Both the position numbers and the translations under genes were made by a program. From Anthoceros angustus (Eukaryota > Streptophyta > Anthocerotopsida > Anthocerotales > Anthocerotaceae): a DNA stretch of 64,000 bases. Position 1 is the first letter of the stretch, and each line of letters begins with the position of its first letter. The notes below the pieces were generated by a model. The model saw nothing but the letters and a program-made list of their open reading frames with translations, made no database searches and had not been told where the DNA came from. Where the stretch lies: assembly GCA_010909165.1 (NCBI GenBank), contig MU008180.1, positions 247,884 to 311,883 on the forward strand. The letters run 5' to 3'. Shown one piece after another: positions 48,228 through 58,870 of this stretch.

Positions 48228-48550
48228 AGGTAGTATTTATTGTGAGCAATTAGGACTCATATATAGTTTTAAAGCTTTGGACATCTCGATCATGAATTAA
48301 TATTGTTGAAATTGATTGAAGTAGTATTTATTGTGAACAATTAGGACTCATATATAGTTTTAAAGCTTTGGACATCTCGATCATGAATTAATATTGTTGA
48401 AATTGATTGAAGATTATCGAGACTTCTACAAAATGAACAATCTCCAATGCATCAAAGTTATTATTTATTATGAAGAACTAAGAGTAATAGACAATGTTTA
48501 TTGCTGAACCACATCTCAGTCATGAGTCAATATTGTTGAAATTAGCTGAA
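48228..48550. repeat. 91-bp tandem repeat, two close copies and one diverged
   Basis: The segment starting GTAGTATTTATTGTGA and ending in AATTGATTGAA occurs at about 48228-48318 and again at 48319-48409 with one difference near its start (GAGCAA or GAACAA). A clearly diverged third copy follows to about 48550. It is non-coding and AT-rich. Confidence 0.9.
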
Positions 48551-48794
48551 AATGATTGAGATGAGGAAAAAAATCATATTATTGAGATGAGAAAAATTTC
48601 ACACTATTATTACGCTAAAACAATTCACATTACCGACTCAACTCTTATGAATTCTATTTTATAATTTTATAATGGGCTCCAATATTTTGGCCTATACATT
48701 ATGATAATCCATTAGTAGACTAAGGACTAAAACCTTTTTCTTCTTATTATTATTTTTCTTCCATTGAGACCCATATTTTGATATGAAGTATAAG

Positions 48795-48905
48795 AACGTG
48801 TAGACTTTATATAGAAAAAGAGATGAAAAATCGCATCTACCCCGAGACGAAGAGGAACAACCCATTAGAGGGCTTTAGGCCAAGGGGAGGAGCGGGACCA
48901 AGCAA
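48795..48905 (+). repeat. Dispersed repeat with palindromic core, copy 3
   Basis: It reads GACTTTATATAG, AGATGAAAAATCGCATCT, CCCCGAGACGAAG, GGAACAACCC and GCCAAGGGG. It is the counterpart of 30410-30515 in opposite orientation and shares the core with 25640-25700. Confidence 0.65.
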
Positions 48906-49781
48906 AGTATAAGCATATCTTGAACTAATTGAAAAAATAAAGAGAAATGACTTTTCAAGCATGTTTATGAAAGCTTTTCCTTTCTTATTCCAAAAATTGC
49001 AAACAATAGATTTTTCAAAGGTAGTGGTGGAAGGGATGAATTCAGGTTTTAGTTGGGTTGATAATTAAGCATTACATGGATGATAATAATTTTGCAGCCA
49101 TGGACTCTAGAATAAAACTTCAATTCATACTTTGGTTGGACTTGTACATGTGATAAAAATTAACCTAGTCCACTCTATATAAAAACTAGCAATAGTAATC
49201 CCCATGTTACTTGTTTTCTTGTTGGTAGTAGGACTTTAATAGTTCTGCTAAAACTTGCAGAAACAATGCTTGGTATTCTTAGAGGTTAGGATAAATGCAT
49301 TTCTCATTGTTTGCTGTGGTTGACATTGTAAAGTTGAGTTGCATTTTCAACCAAATTTTAGGGTAGCTATGTATTTCATTTCTTATTGTAGTTGACATCC
49401 ATAGAGTTTAGCTGAATTTTCATTGCTTGTAGGAGATAGTCGAATAGGGTGGAGGCACAGTATGGTATACCACTTTATGTGGGGATGGACGCAACGAAAA
49501 GTAGGTACTTATTATGTCCACATTATCTTTCAGATAATTCTCAACCCTCGAAAACTGGTTTTATTGTCTAAAAATTTCTCCGTAACTTGAAATTATTAAT
49601 TATAAATATTTAATAAATAATTATATAATTATTTTATATTTGAAGCGGCTAGCACATGCTGTACATAGTTCACTTTTGCAACTTTGACTACTTTTGCCTT
49701 ATTACAAAATATGGTCTACCTAAGGGTGCATGCACCCAATAAGTACATTATTTTTGTAATTGTACAACGACAGAGTCACAA

Positions 49782-49950
49782 TGAGGATGAGAGTGGAGAA
49801 GAGTCCAAATGAGGATGAGAGTGGAGGAGAGTCCGCATGAGGATGAGAGTGGAGAAGACTCCGAATGAGGATGAGAATGGATAAGCAGCTTATATTCGGA
49901 GTGTGCACTGGCTGGGTCAAGAATGAGGATGAGAATGGGTGATAGATGTC
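49782..49950. repeat. 28-bp minisatellite
   Basis: The unit TGAGGATGAGAGTGGAGAAG plus AGTCCNNA starts at 49782, 49810, 49838 and 49866, with a partial unit near 49926. The 28-bp period is not a multiple of three, so it is unlikely to code for a repeat protein. Confidence 0.9.
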
Positions 49951-50338
49951 GTCTTTGCATGACTTCGTCACCTCCGAGGATTTCTTCAATCTGTAAAAAT
50001 GAGTAGAAAAAAGTCGCGGCGCATAGGTGTAAGTCTGTCGCCATGTAGGCTCTCCCCATCATTTTCTCCCCTTCAATAAAGAATTATTCTTTGGTGTAGA
50101 CATCATTGTTTCATTTCACAGTGCTCAGCATGACAGTTTGCCTGGTGTGGCTCCTACCCTGTTGCATGCAGGCATCCGAATCCTGCCAACAAATTCCTTG
50201 ATCTTAATTCTTCGTGCTCCACTATGGGAGAGGAGCTTGCAGCCTTGCAAGTTGCCACCAAAATGGCCTACTCCCGATGCACTGTCGCTCAGTCTAGCCA
50301 TACGAATGCTTCCAGGCTTCCAGCAACTGCAAGCTAAG

Positions 50339-50526
50339 ATCCCGCACGCAAGGGAACGTGCTACAATGGGAGACACAAGATCACCTTCACCGAGTACGAC
50401 ATCCACCACGAACGCAATGCAGGGGCACTCAGAAAGCACTACACCCTCGACAACGATGGGAACGTGCATCACCTAATGCAGTTCAGGCGGTGCTATGGAT
50501 TCAAGTGCTCGCTGGATGTGTTGTAA
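50339..50526 (+). CDS. Possible terminal exon of an unrecognised gene
   Basis: After a possible acceptor (CTAAG|AT), one frame reads RKGTCYNGRHKITFTEYDIH, then a stretch with NAGALRKHYTLDNDGNVHH, and MQFRRCYGFKCSLDVL to a stop at 50524-50526. The composition looks like a folded protein with four Cys, but I know no family. No convincing upstream exon was found, so it may be a gene fragment. It is convergent with the TBL gene, whose stop is at 50563. Confidence 0.3.
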
Positions 50527-50562
50527 TACACAACATTGTTTAAGACAGAAGATCATATGGGG

Positions 50563-52337
50563 TCACCACCAATGACGGGGGAAGTGGTCAAGGAGCAACA
50601 TCGTGTTGTATAAGAGCTTTGCGAACACGTCTAGAGGCCCCGGCAGACAGTAATGCAAACAGTCCGTAGCTCGATAGTGACCCTCGGGCCTTAAAGCCAA
50701 GAGGGCATCGAGGTCCATGTAGATAAACCCAAATCTCTCCGTAATCTCCTTGGCGATCTCATTCTGCTGTGCAAATTCCGCCCAGTGGTGTCCCCTAGCG
50801 TACTTATTCAGTCTCTCGTAGCTCTCTCGTTCCCTCAAGGGCTCGTGGTGGTTGGTGCAATTGATGTGGCCTGCAGGCAAAACCCATGGATCGAACTTGA
50901 AAGAGTAGTCATAGAGATCATGACAGCAGGAGGATCACGGAAACAGCGCGCAGATATGCGCAACCTCTGCTTACAAAGATCCTGGGCCCACCTCCAGCAA
51001 GATTGAAATTGCAAGTTTAGTTGTACGTGGTGCCTACCAGGAGGTGTGTTGCGGAAAAACACCAGGGCCCGTGGCCACCGCATCTTGATGACCGAGAAGG
51101 TGTTGGTGAGGGATTCGGTGAAGTTGGCATCACTCTCAAAGTGCGCTCCTCTGTTGAGCACAAAGACGGAGATGTTCCAGGGCTCCACAAAGTTGATCCA
51201 TGGATACTCGTAGAAATTGCTTCTCCTGTCCTCGTTTATCCGCTGGATGAGCGACAGTCTGTCGTTTCTAACATACCCCACGCGGAATCCTTGTCCCCCA
51301 AGCACGTCTTGGCAGAGCTCATGGTCTCCCTGCGTGTGCCTCACTCCCGAGCTCAAGACCGGTCTCCACGCTGTCTTGTTTCCCACAAGGTGATTCATCA
51401 AAATCACGAAGATCTCCTGGTTGATGGAGTCCCCGACCACCAGCATGTTGCCCCTCTTCCCCATCTTCCTACACATGCAAGACCCAACGAATGGAGAAAG
51501 ATTGGAACCCTAGCCTGCATTGTCTTCAATTAGTTCCGCAACTTTTTGCGTGCAAGCTCAACGACTACTGTACAGGCCAAGGTCTCGAATTTATGCCACG
51601 AAACCTGCAGAAGTCATCTCGATTGAAATCCGACAAAGGGCAGGCTTCATCATCTGCTTTCCACTCCCATTTCAGCTCCTCCCTCACCTGCACAGTCCTC
51701 ATGAACGCATTCGGAACAAGTCACAAGTCGATCCGAGATCCAAAACTACATCAACAAAATCAAAACGCAATGAATTTGAAATGACGTAGCGCTAGCCGAA
51801 GGGAAGCTTACAATCCAGTCCGGGGTATTGCCGAATGCAGCCACCTGGTTTGCCGTCTCCCCAAACACGGCTCCAGGGGTGTCGTTCCGGAACCGCGCGT
51901 CACACTGGCCGAGCGCCCCGGGGCCAAACGAATTGGGCACAATGTGCTTGGGCTTTGCGTCGTACACCCACTTCCCCGAGCTGCTACAAGCCCCCCCGCT
52001 CAAAAATTTCAGCGTCTCTCCACAGCAATTGTCAGCATACAGCCTGAGCCTTCCAACAAGTCCAACAAGCCCTGAAGCGCAGTGCGCACCTGAAGCATCG
52101 CAGGTGCTGCCGGAATGCGGTCGCTGCTGGGCCGTGCAGGTCGGTGCCAGAAATGTGCAGCACGGACTTGCTGGCGCCCGAGCTCAAGGACCGCAGGCTG
52201 TCCATGATGAGAGTCCTGTGACGTCCTGCATCCCCCGAGCTCCACAGAGCCAGCGTCAGCGCTGCAACGGAGAAAACGCATGCCGCGTAGCAAAGACACG
52301 CACGACTCGAAGACAAGTTCGCCCGGTGCTTCATCAT
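50563..52337 (-). CDS. PMR5/TRICHOME BIREFRINGENCE-LIKE (TBL) wall O-acyltransferase family protein
   Basis: Five exons. Exon 1 from ATG 52337 (MMKHRANLSSSR) has one membrane segment (YAACVFSVAALTLALW), as in Golgi type II proteins. Exon 2 (52043 to about 51812) has the TBL domain: DNCCGETLKFLSGGACSSS, GKWVYD and KPKHIVPNSFGPGALGQCD. A short exon gives VREELKWEWKADDEACPLSDF. Exon 4 (about 51470-51040) holds the PC-esterase part: NMLVVGDSINQEIF with the GDS serine, PWINFVEPWNIS and RGAHF. Exon 5 has the DCLHYCLPGP block with the His of the DxxH motif and ends DHFPRHWW at 50563. Family members O-acetylate xylan, mannan or pectin. The exon 1-2 intron (52044-52089) is only about 46 bp with a good donor and acceptor, very short for a plant. 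Confidence 0.9.
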
Positions 52338-53145
52338 CGCTTCTCCATCAGCGTCCAGCTGCCGATTTGGGTTTGGATTTGGATTTCGAATGCGCCTGGG
52401 CCTGGGCCCGGGCCCGGTCTCCCTCATTCCGACTCCTCCTCCCTTGCCCCCGGTCCTGGGGACAGGAAAAAATCCTTCTCCCAGAGTCCCAGTCTCTACT
52501 ATTGGCTGACGCCGATGACAAGCATGTCATCGGGGTCATTGGTCATTTGAAAGGCCGCGCATGCCATATGCAATAACTGCGATATTGTATCTTTGTCAGG
52601 TAAGGACCGATATGCCGGGCCGCCATATGCATGCCAGGGCCATGGCATGCATGGCACTCTGTCTTACCACAAACTGGGTTCGGATGGCTTTTTCTTTTCT
52701 GGCATGGGCCCGTCTCGTTTCCCGCCGAAAACCAACAACCTTCCTTTTCCGCCGACATGGCTCCCATGCCATGCATGCCCCGTAGCATAACATGGCATTC
52801 GATGGCATGGCATGGCATGGCATTGCATCTCGGTTTGTCGGACCGTCAGACCGTACCTGACGATGCCAGATATGTATGTGCATAGTCATAATAATAAAAG
52901 TGTAGCGGACTTGGTATGGCGGATTTTGAGGCCGTACCTCACGAACCCAGACACATACTGTATATAGAAATAGCCCGCATCCACACCCAAGCTATAACTT
53001 CAGACTCCCACGGTGCCACATTTTTCCCAGGCTCCAGTTCCAATTTAGACGGAGGCAGTGTCATCGAGCATCAACTACTGTAGATTCATCAAGCAGCACT
53101 ACTCCAGGTACCTTTGTGAGTTTTTCTTTTTACTATTTTATTTTT
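52338..53145. other. TBL upstream region and start of the repeat block
   Basis: Contains a pentanucleotide run (ATGGC repeated, about 52803-52827) and many GGCATGC words around 52620-52790. No gene is supported. Confidence 0.45.
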
Positions 53146-53719
53146 ATTTTACTTATGTTTAAAAGGTCATCTAAGGTGAGCGACGAGCTTGACGAATTTG
53201 GTGTTCCTTGGTGCCGAAGAGGACGCGAAGCATGAAAAGTGACTATTGCCGGGCTTCAATGTGGACGGAAAACCAGTTATGAATTTGAGCGCACCATGTC
53301 TTGAGCTGACAGGCAAAAGAGTAAAAATAGATGAACGATTGATTCTAAAGTAGAGAGAAACTTGGGACAAAGCGGACCAAACTTGGCAACCATTGGGACA
53401 GAGCGAAGAGATTTTTTTTTTTAATTTGGTATTTTGAGAATAAATCAAAACAACCCCGGGGGAGAAATCTTCAGCAAGGGCTCTGATTCCCCTATGTTAC
53501 ACATCGTATCATCCCAACAGGAAGAGACTTTACTCTTCCCGAGGTCATCTGAGTACATGCCTAGATACCATCGCAGGTTATGTGGGAGTTGGGAAGAACT
53601 CCCTCACCCACTAACACTCCACACCTTTACCTTTGCCCGAGAATAAGGGCTGCCATACATTGCTGCGTCGGCTCCAAGAGCGAAGAGATGACCAAACTTG
53701 GCGAGCCTAAGCTTGGTAA

Positions 53720-53752
<33 letters not shown>

Positions 53753-54547
53753 CTATTACCGCTTTCAAACTTAATCGCCTTTTGGTCTTCTACCATCTAG
53801 TTGCCGATGGAGACAAACTTTCAAACTCTTTGTTATAATTTGTAATCTTGTGAGTTTTACGTGTAAGACTTCTTGTGAGTTTTATAGTGAAGACATCCTT
53901 GAGTGTAGTAAGCTTATTATAACATTAAATAAAATATTATTTTAATTTTATATTTTATCATAATAAGATAATTAATATTTACTAAGCTATTTATTTTATT
54001 TTACTTATGTTTAAAAGGTCATCTAAGGTGAGCGACGAGCTTGACGAATTTGGTGTTCCTTGGTGTCAAGAGGACGCCAAGCATGAAAAGTGACTATTGC
54101 CGGCTTCAATGTGGACGGAAAACCGCTTATGAATTTGAGCGCACCATGTCTTGAGTCGACAAAAGAGTAAAAATAGATGAACGATTGATTCTAAAGTAGA
54201 GAGAAACTTGGGACAAAGCGGACCAAACTTGGCAACCATTGGGACAGAGCGAAGAGATTTTTTTAATTTGGTATTTTGAGAATAAATCAAAACAACCCGG
54301 GAGAAATCTTCAGAAGGGCTCGATTCCCCTATGTTACACATCGTATCATCCCAACAGAAGAGACTTTACTCTTCCCGAGGTCATCCGAGTACATGCCTAG
54401 ATACCATCGCAGTTATGTGGGAGTTGGGAAGAACTCCTCACCCACTAACACTCCACACCTTTACCTTTGCCCGAGAATAAGGGCTGCCATACATTGTCGG
54501 CTCCAAGAGCGAAGAGATGACCAAACTTGGCAGCCTAAGCTTGGTAA

Positions 54548-54580
<33 letters not shown>

Positions 54581-54830
54581 CTATTACCGCTTTCAAACTT
54601 AATCGCCTTTTGGTCTTCTACCATCTAGTTGCCGATGGAGACAAACTTTCAAACTCTTTGTTATAATTTGTAATCTTGTGAGTTTTACGTGTAAGACTTC
54701 TTGTGAGTTTTATAGTGAAGACATCCTTGAGTGTAGTAAGCTTATTATAACATTAAATAAAATATTATTTTAATTTTATATTTTATCATAATAAGATAAT
54801 TAATATTTACTAAGCTATTTATTTTATTGT
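53146..54830. repeat. Tandem 0.85-kb duplication with small deletions in the second copy
   Basis: Copy A (about 53146-53994) and copy B (about 53995-54830) start with the same TTATGTTTAAAAGGTCATC (the AAAAGG lies at 53161 and 54013). They end in the same AT-rich 3' part. Both carry an (AT)n run (about 53727-53751 and 54556-54580). The copies match almost fully, but B lacks 1-5 bases at many GC-containing sites (for example CAGCAAGG against CAGAAGG). No coding region or clear long terminal repeat structure was recognised. Confidence 0.9.
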
Positions 54831-55072
54831 ATGTAATTTATTGTTGTAAATATGTAATCTGGTATAATTGAGTGTAATTAAAAAAATCTTACAACTATTT
54901 TACACCAGTTATTTTAAAATGAATTCTAATGTAATTATGTAATTATATAATATAAAATATATACATATAAGACCCATAAACTACGTGACCGTGACGTCCT
55001 CAGCAGCCACGACCTCCTCAGGGTCAGAAGGTGTGGAAAAGCGCCGAATCTTTGAGGGGAAGGACATGTGTG

Positions 55073-55483
55073 CTAATAAGGAATCCGTCGAGGCTCTGCA
55101 ACGGCTTGAGGCAAGGGTGTCCGATTAGCCAGAGTGGGGATTGAGCTCACATGATCAGCATCAAACGGCACTTTGGGCACATTCTTCACGTGCTGGACAA
55201 ATGTAGTCCACATAGATGTGCGCTTCTGGCTATCAGGCACACTTGTGAACTCATCAAGCTGCATCCCCTTATCGTTAGAACAGTGCACTGTAGCCGCCTG
55301 ATCTTCCCCTTCCACCGCCAGAGCATCATGGTTAGCTGCCAAAGTCACCTCGTCATATCCCGACAGTTCTGTAGCATTTGTTGCATACAGTCCATGTGAA
55401 ACCTTGTTGCTCACATCCCCCGCGCAAAACCCTAGGCTAGGATCAGTGACACATCGTCGATAGCGACCGATGTTTTGGGCCAT
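55073..55483 (-). CDS. Hypothetical protein, 136 residues
   Basis: An intact frame from ATG 55483 (MAQNIGRYRRCVTDPS) to TAG at 55073. No signal peptide, membrane segment or known domain is seen. It lies downstream of, and on the same strand as, the decayed ParB/methyltransferase gene and may be a piece of the same element. Coding status is uncertain. Confidence 0.25.
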   Translation of the reverse strand: MAQNIGRYRRCVTDPSLGFCAGDVSNKVSHGLYATNATELSGYDEVTLAANHDALAVEGEDQAATVHCSNDKGMQLDEFTSVPDSQKRTSMWTTFVQHVKNVPKVPFDADHVSSIPTLANRTPLPQAVAEPRRIPY

Positions 55484-56218
55484 GGCGTTGACCTTAACCT
55501 TTACACGCCGACCCCTTCCTTGTCAATTTCGCTATCGGAGGACACCGGCCGACCATGTTGGGGAGAAGCAATAAACATGCTAATATTTGAAGGGGCTGAA
55601 TATACGAAGCCGCTTCCAGAAACCTCGGACCAATTTTCTATGTGCTCCACGGTCACAAAAGCGGCTTTTTCATTCCTCGGGTTTTTGGCGCAGTTGGTCA
55701 ATGGCATACAATATGGTTTTGTCCGATTTCATCGTATATGATATGCGGATACGGTCTTCGTGGAGATCACACGATGCAAAGAATGTATGCAAACTATGAA
55801 CAGAGCAATGGCACAGAACATATGCACAAAAGGATTCAAATCCCAAACACGTAATATGTATAAAGTCAAACAAGACTGCATGCGGCGCTTTTGCACTATA
55901 TCGATGGCACGAAATCCATGGACACGCCACAACTTTGACCTAATCGCCCAATTAATCCGCAGGTTGGGACTCGTGGCACCGCCGCATATCAAAGACGACT
56001 TCCGTACTCTTGACCTTGCCTCCTCGCATCTTGAAATTGTCATTCTCCCTCATGGCATTCTCTGCATCCAAAAGGCCACCATCATTTCCTTTCCGTTGTT
56101 CTCGCCGCCATAAGGTGGGCAAGGTTTGTTGGCCATCGCCCGAATATCTCCGTGATCTCCTTCATCCTATTCAACCCCAAAGGAACCACGAGCACAGGAG
56201 ACATCCTTCTCGAAAGAC

Positions 56219-58400
56219 TCAATTCCTTAGCCTGAATTGGGAGGGTCCCCGACAGTGCGGCTCATGAGTCAATTCCTCCTCGGCATCTGGCAGCACTTCA
56301 TATCCATGGATCCTCTGTGGAATAAACTCCGCACACCGCTTATCAATATCGACAGCAATACAATTGCGTCCACATAGCAGCGCTGCCAATGTCGAAGTAC
56401 CACTCCCAGCACATACATCCAGAACCCAGTCTCCCTCTTTCGAAAAGTTCTTGATGAGCTTCATCATCAGGCCTAGAGGCCTCTGGTATGCACATACCAC
56501 CAGCTTGTCAAATGACATATACAACAGCTTCTTCACAACAGTGTCGTGCGCAAGGACTGCACGCCCATTGTTGAAAGAGCCCTGCAAGTTATTCGGGAGC
56601 ATAGACATCTTCCCGATCGTACTGCTGGAGGTGAAACCCCAGCCCACCGTGATGTACTCCACTGTGTCATAGCCTCCTTGGTCGTTGTGCATATTCGTTT
56701 TATCCCAAACGAAGGAGACCATCCCTCCACCTGCACCACTTCCGCATTGCCTCTCTCACCATGTGCAGCTCTTCTACTCCATGCATGACTATCAATCTAA
56801 TCTCCGAGCAACTTGTCATGTCATGGAAAGAATGGAAAATGGTGTTCACATGCGATCCATCTTCACATCATGTTGTCCCTTATTGAATCGGCACATCCAT
56901 CAACAATAGTGTGTACCTTGAACCGTAGAAACCCCGCATGTCCAAGGCATCTCTTGATACCACACAGTAGTTCACAATATTCTCCGTTTTTGGCACCGTG
57001 AAAGATTGGAGCCCTTCCTCCATGTCCATGTCTGCAAGTGCCCTTTGCTCGTCCTCCAAGCCTTTCCATGTGTGCACCTCTCGTATGAAAGCTTGAAAAT
57101 CCTCGGGCAATTTCTTCAGGTCTTCAACATCTTTTACTTGCTGCACGAAGACAACAGCCGCTAAAGCTTCACAATCACACGCCGGAGAGAGAGGCGGGCG
57201 CGCATGCCGCCCGCCTCTCTTCCTTCCCGATTGAAAAACAGAAAAACGACAGGTGAGGCAAGCCGGCGCCTTCAACCAATCTAACTGTACAGGGAACATA
57301 GAAGGACATACCTTTCCCTCAAAAGCGGTTTGGAACCTCGCGACATCGCATCCGATGAGTGTAGTGGGTATTCTCTCACCATGTCGAATGAACTACACCC
57401 GGATGCTTTGCCATAGCCACTTGTATGACATGAAATTTCTTCCAGTGTCACCTCCTTGGACATTCCATTCAGTCTAGAAGACTCAACACCTTCTCACACT
57501 AATTAGCATCTTCCGCCTCCCGGAGGAATACCTTGGAAGCTGCGCCATGGCTTGCCTGCATTTCTTTCGGCTTGAAATACACCTTCAATGACTTTGTTTC
57601 ATCACCAACTTTATGCTTTCCTTTGCCCTTCTTGCTGGTCCCGCTGCCACATGCTTTGCTCGGTAGCTCCATGGCCTCCCACTTTGTGAAAATACTATCA
57701 ACATTCTCCTAAACCATTCCCTCCAATTTCGCAATGCATAGAATATGTGTCCTGTTGTCCACCTTGTTCGCTTTTATATTGCTCATCCTCGCGACCTTCA
57801 TCGTCCTCTATTAGCCCAAGCACCTTATAAAGGTTAAACTTCAGTTCATGCTCATGGTCACACCATCTCGCTTTGCAATTTGGAGCTCATCTCGCAGTAC
57901 CTAACTTGTTCGATGAAATTCATCTTTTCCTCTTGTCGACATCGTGTTGTGGTCATTGCCAATATCCTCATCTCTATAGTAAGCCCACAATAAACATGGG
58001 CCTCCATCCATTGGAACCTTGCCTTCCTGGCGATATGTCGAAGGTGCTTCATGGCGGCATATGTATGATTGCCACCTAAGACTCCCATCACGTACTTCTT
58101 AGCCCGAAACTTGATCCGATCCGCTTTGGATATCCCGCATTCGATGGGTCAATCATACAGGCGAGGAGGACTCCTTCCTCTATACGTCCTTTTTGCTATC
58201 ACACGTGCCAAATAGTTAGCCAGCCTCATCCACATTCCGGATCTGCATCGGAGTCGAAATGATGCAGCCTCAAGTTCTCGAGCTTCACAAGAACAGCTGA
58301 ACCACCTTTTTGCATACGCCGATTCTCGCAGTTTGCTCAAATAATCTTCATCCAACATAGATGCTGCGCTCCCCATCCGTGGCCACATGTACGTTGGAAT
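56219..58400 (-). pseudogene. Decayed ParB-like plus N4/N6 DNA methyltransferase gene
   Basis: Read on the minus strand, conserved blocks appear in order but in several frames with stops between. 58320-58230: VKLENLRLHHFDSDADP and, shifted, DEARLANYLARVIAKR. 58110-57870: KKYVMGVLGGNHTYAAMKHL, a ParB/Spo0J-type nucleic-acid-binding signature, then HVYCGLTIEMR and NFIEQVRYCE. 57710-57510: ENVDSIFTKWEAMELPSKA after an in-frame TAG. 57180-56890: VKDVEDLKKLPEDFQAFIRE and GSRYTLLLMDVPI where a DPPY-like motif would be. 56722-56219: KLIKNFSKEGDWVLDVCAGS, GTSTLAALLCGRNCIAVDID, with motif I (AGSGTS) of beta-class N4-cytosine/N6-adenine methyltransferases. The ParB-methyltransferase order is known from phages and some mobile elements. 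Some gaps may be introns, but stops and shifts indicate decay. Confidence 0.5.
57188..57219. repeat. Perfect hairpin around GCATGC
   Basis: The arms GAGAGGCGGGC and GCCCGCCTCTC flank a short GCGCATGCC loop. It is the same sequence type as the palindromic cluster at 58.55-58.87 kb. Confidence 0.8.
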
Positions 58401-58544
58401 GTCATTGCTATCGGAAGGCGACGCGTTTTCCTTTCTTCCGCCTCAGACCGCGGCATCCACACGTGAGTCCGACTGCCTCTGTGTGGGTCGATGAGGAAGT
58501 CTTCCTCTTCCCCAGCCGGGTTCTCCATCTCTGCTCGGCTCACG

Positions 58545-58870
58545 GTGGGCGCCGGCGCCCGCATCCCCACCTTCCACGAAGGCGCGGCATGCCGCGCCCG
58601 CATCCCACCTTCCGCCGAAGGGGCCGGCATGCGGCGCCCCCTCTTCACCATCGGAGGCTACTGGGCGGCATGCGGCGCCCACATCCATATCGGAGGAGAG
58701 GGGCGGCATGCGGCCCCACATCCATATCGAGGAGAGGGGCGCCGCATGCCGGCGCCCGCCTCCCTTCCACCGCCTCGAGACATGGGGCGCCGGCATGCGG
58801 CGCCCGCACCCATATCATCGGAGGAAGGAGGCGCCGCATGCCGCGCCCCTCCTCCGACGCCTCCACCTGT
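58545..58870. repeat. Cluster of GCATGC-centred palindromic repeats
   Basis: About eight copies of short palindromes such as GGCGCCGCATGCCGGCGCC, GGGCGGCATGCGGCGCCC and GGCGCGGCATGCCGCGCC alternate with spacers like CCACATCCATATCGGAGGAG. Related words occur singly at 59010 and 60085. Reading frames through the cluster are GC-driven and not supported as genes. Confidence 0.8.

Larger units (their letters stand above)
47897..50120. other. AT-rich, gene-poor tract with repeats
   Basis: Apart from the 91-bp and 28-bp tandem repeats and one dispersed repeat, I find no gene. Stop codons are frequent in all frames. This looks like repeat-derived or relaxed intergenic DNA. Confidence 0.5.

Noticed and set aside
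49782-49950. CRISPR-like array
   Set aside because: The 28-bp units abut with no spacers, and this is plant nuclear DNA; it is a minisatellite.
53100-54840. Two long terminal repeats of a retrotransposon
   Set aside because: The copies are directly adjacent with no internal domain, primer-binding site or TG...CA ends, so a plain tandem duplication is simpler.
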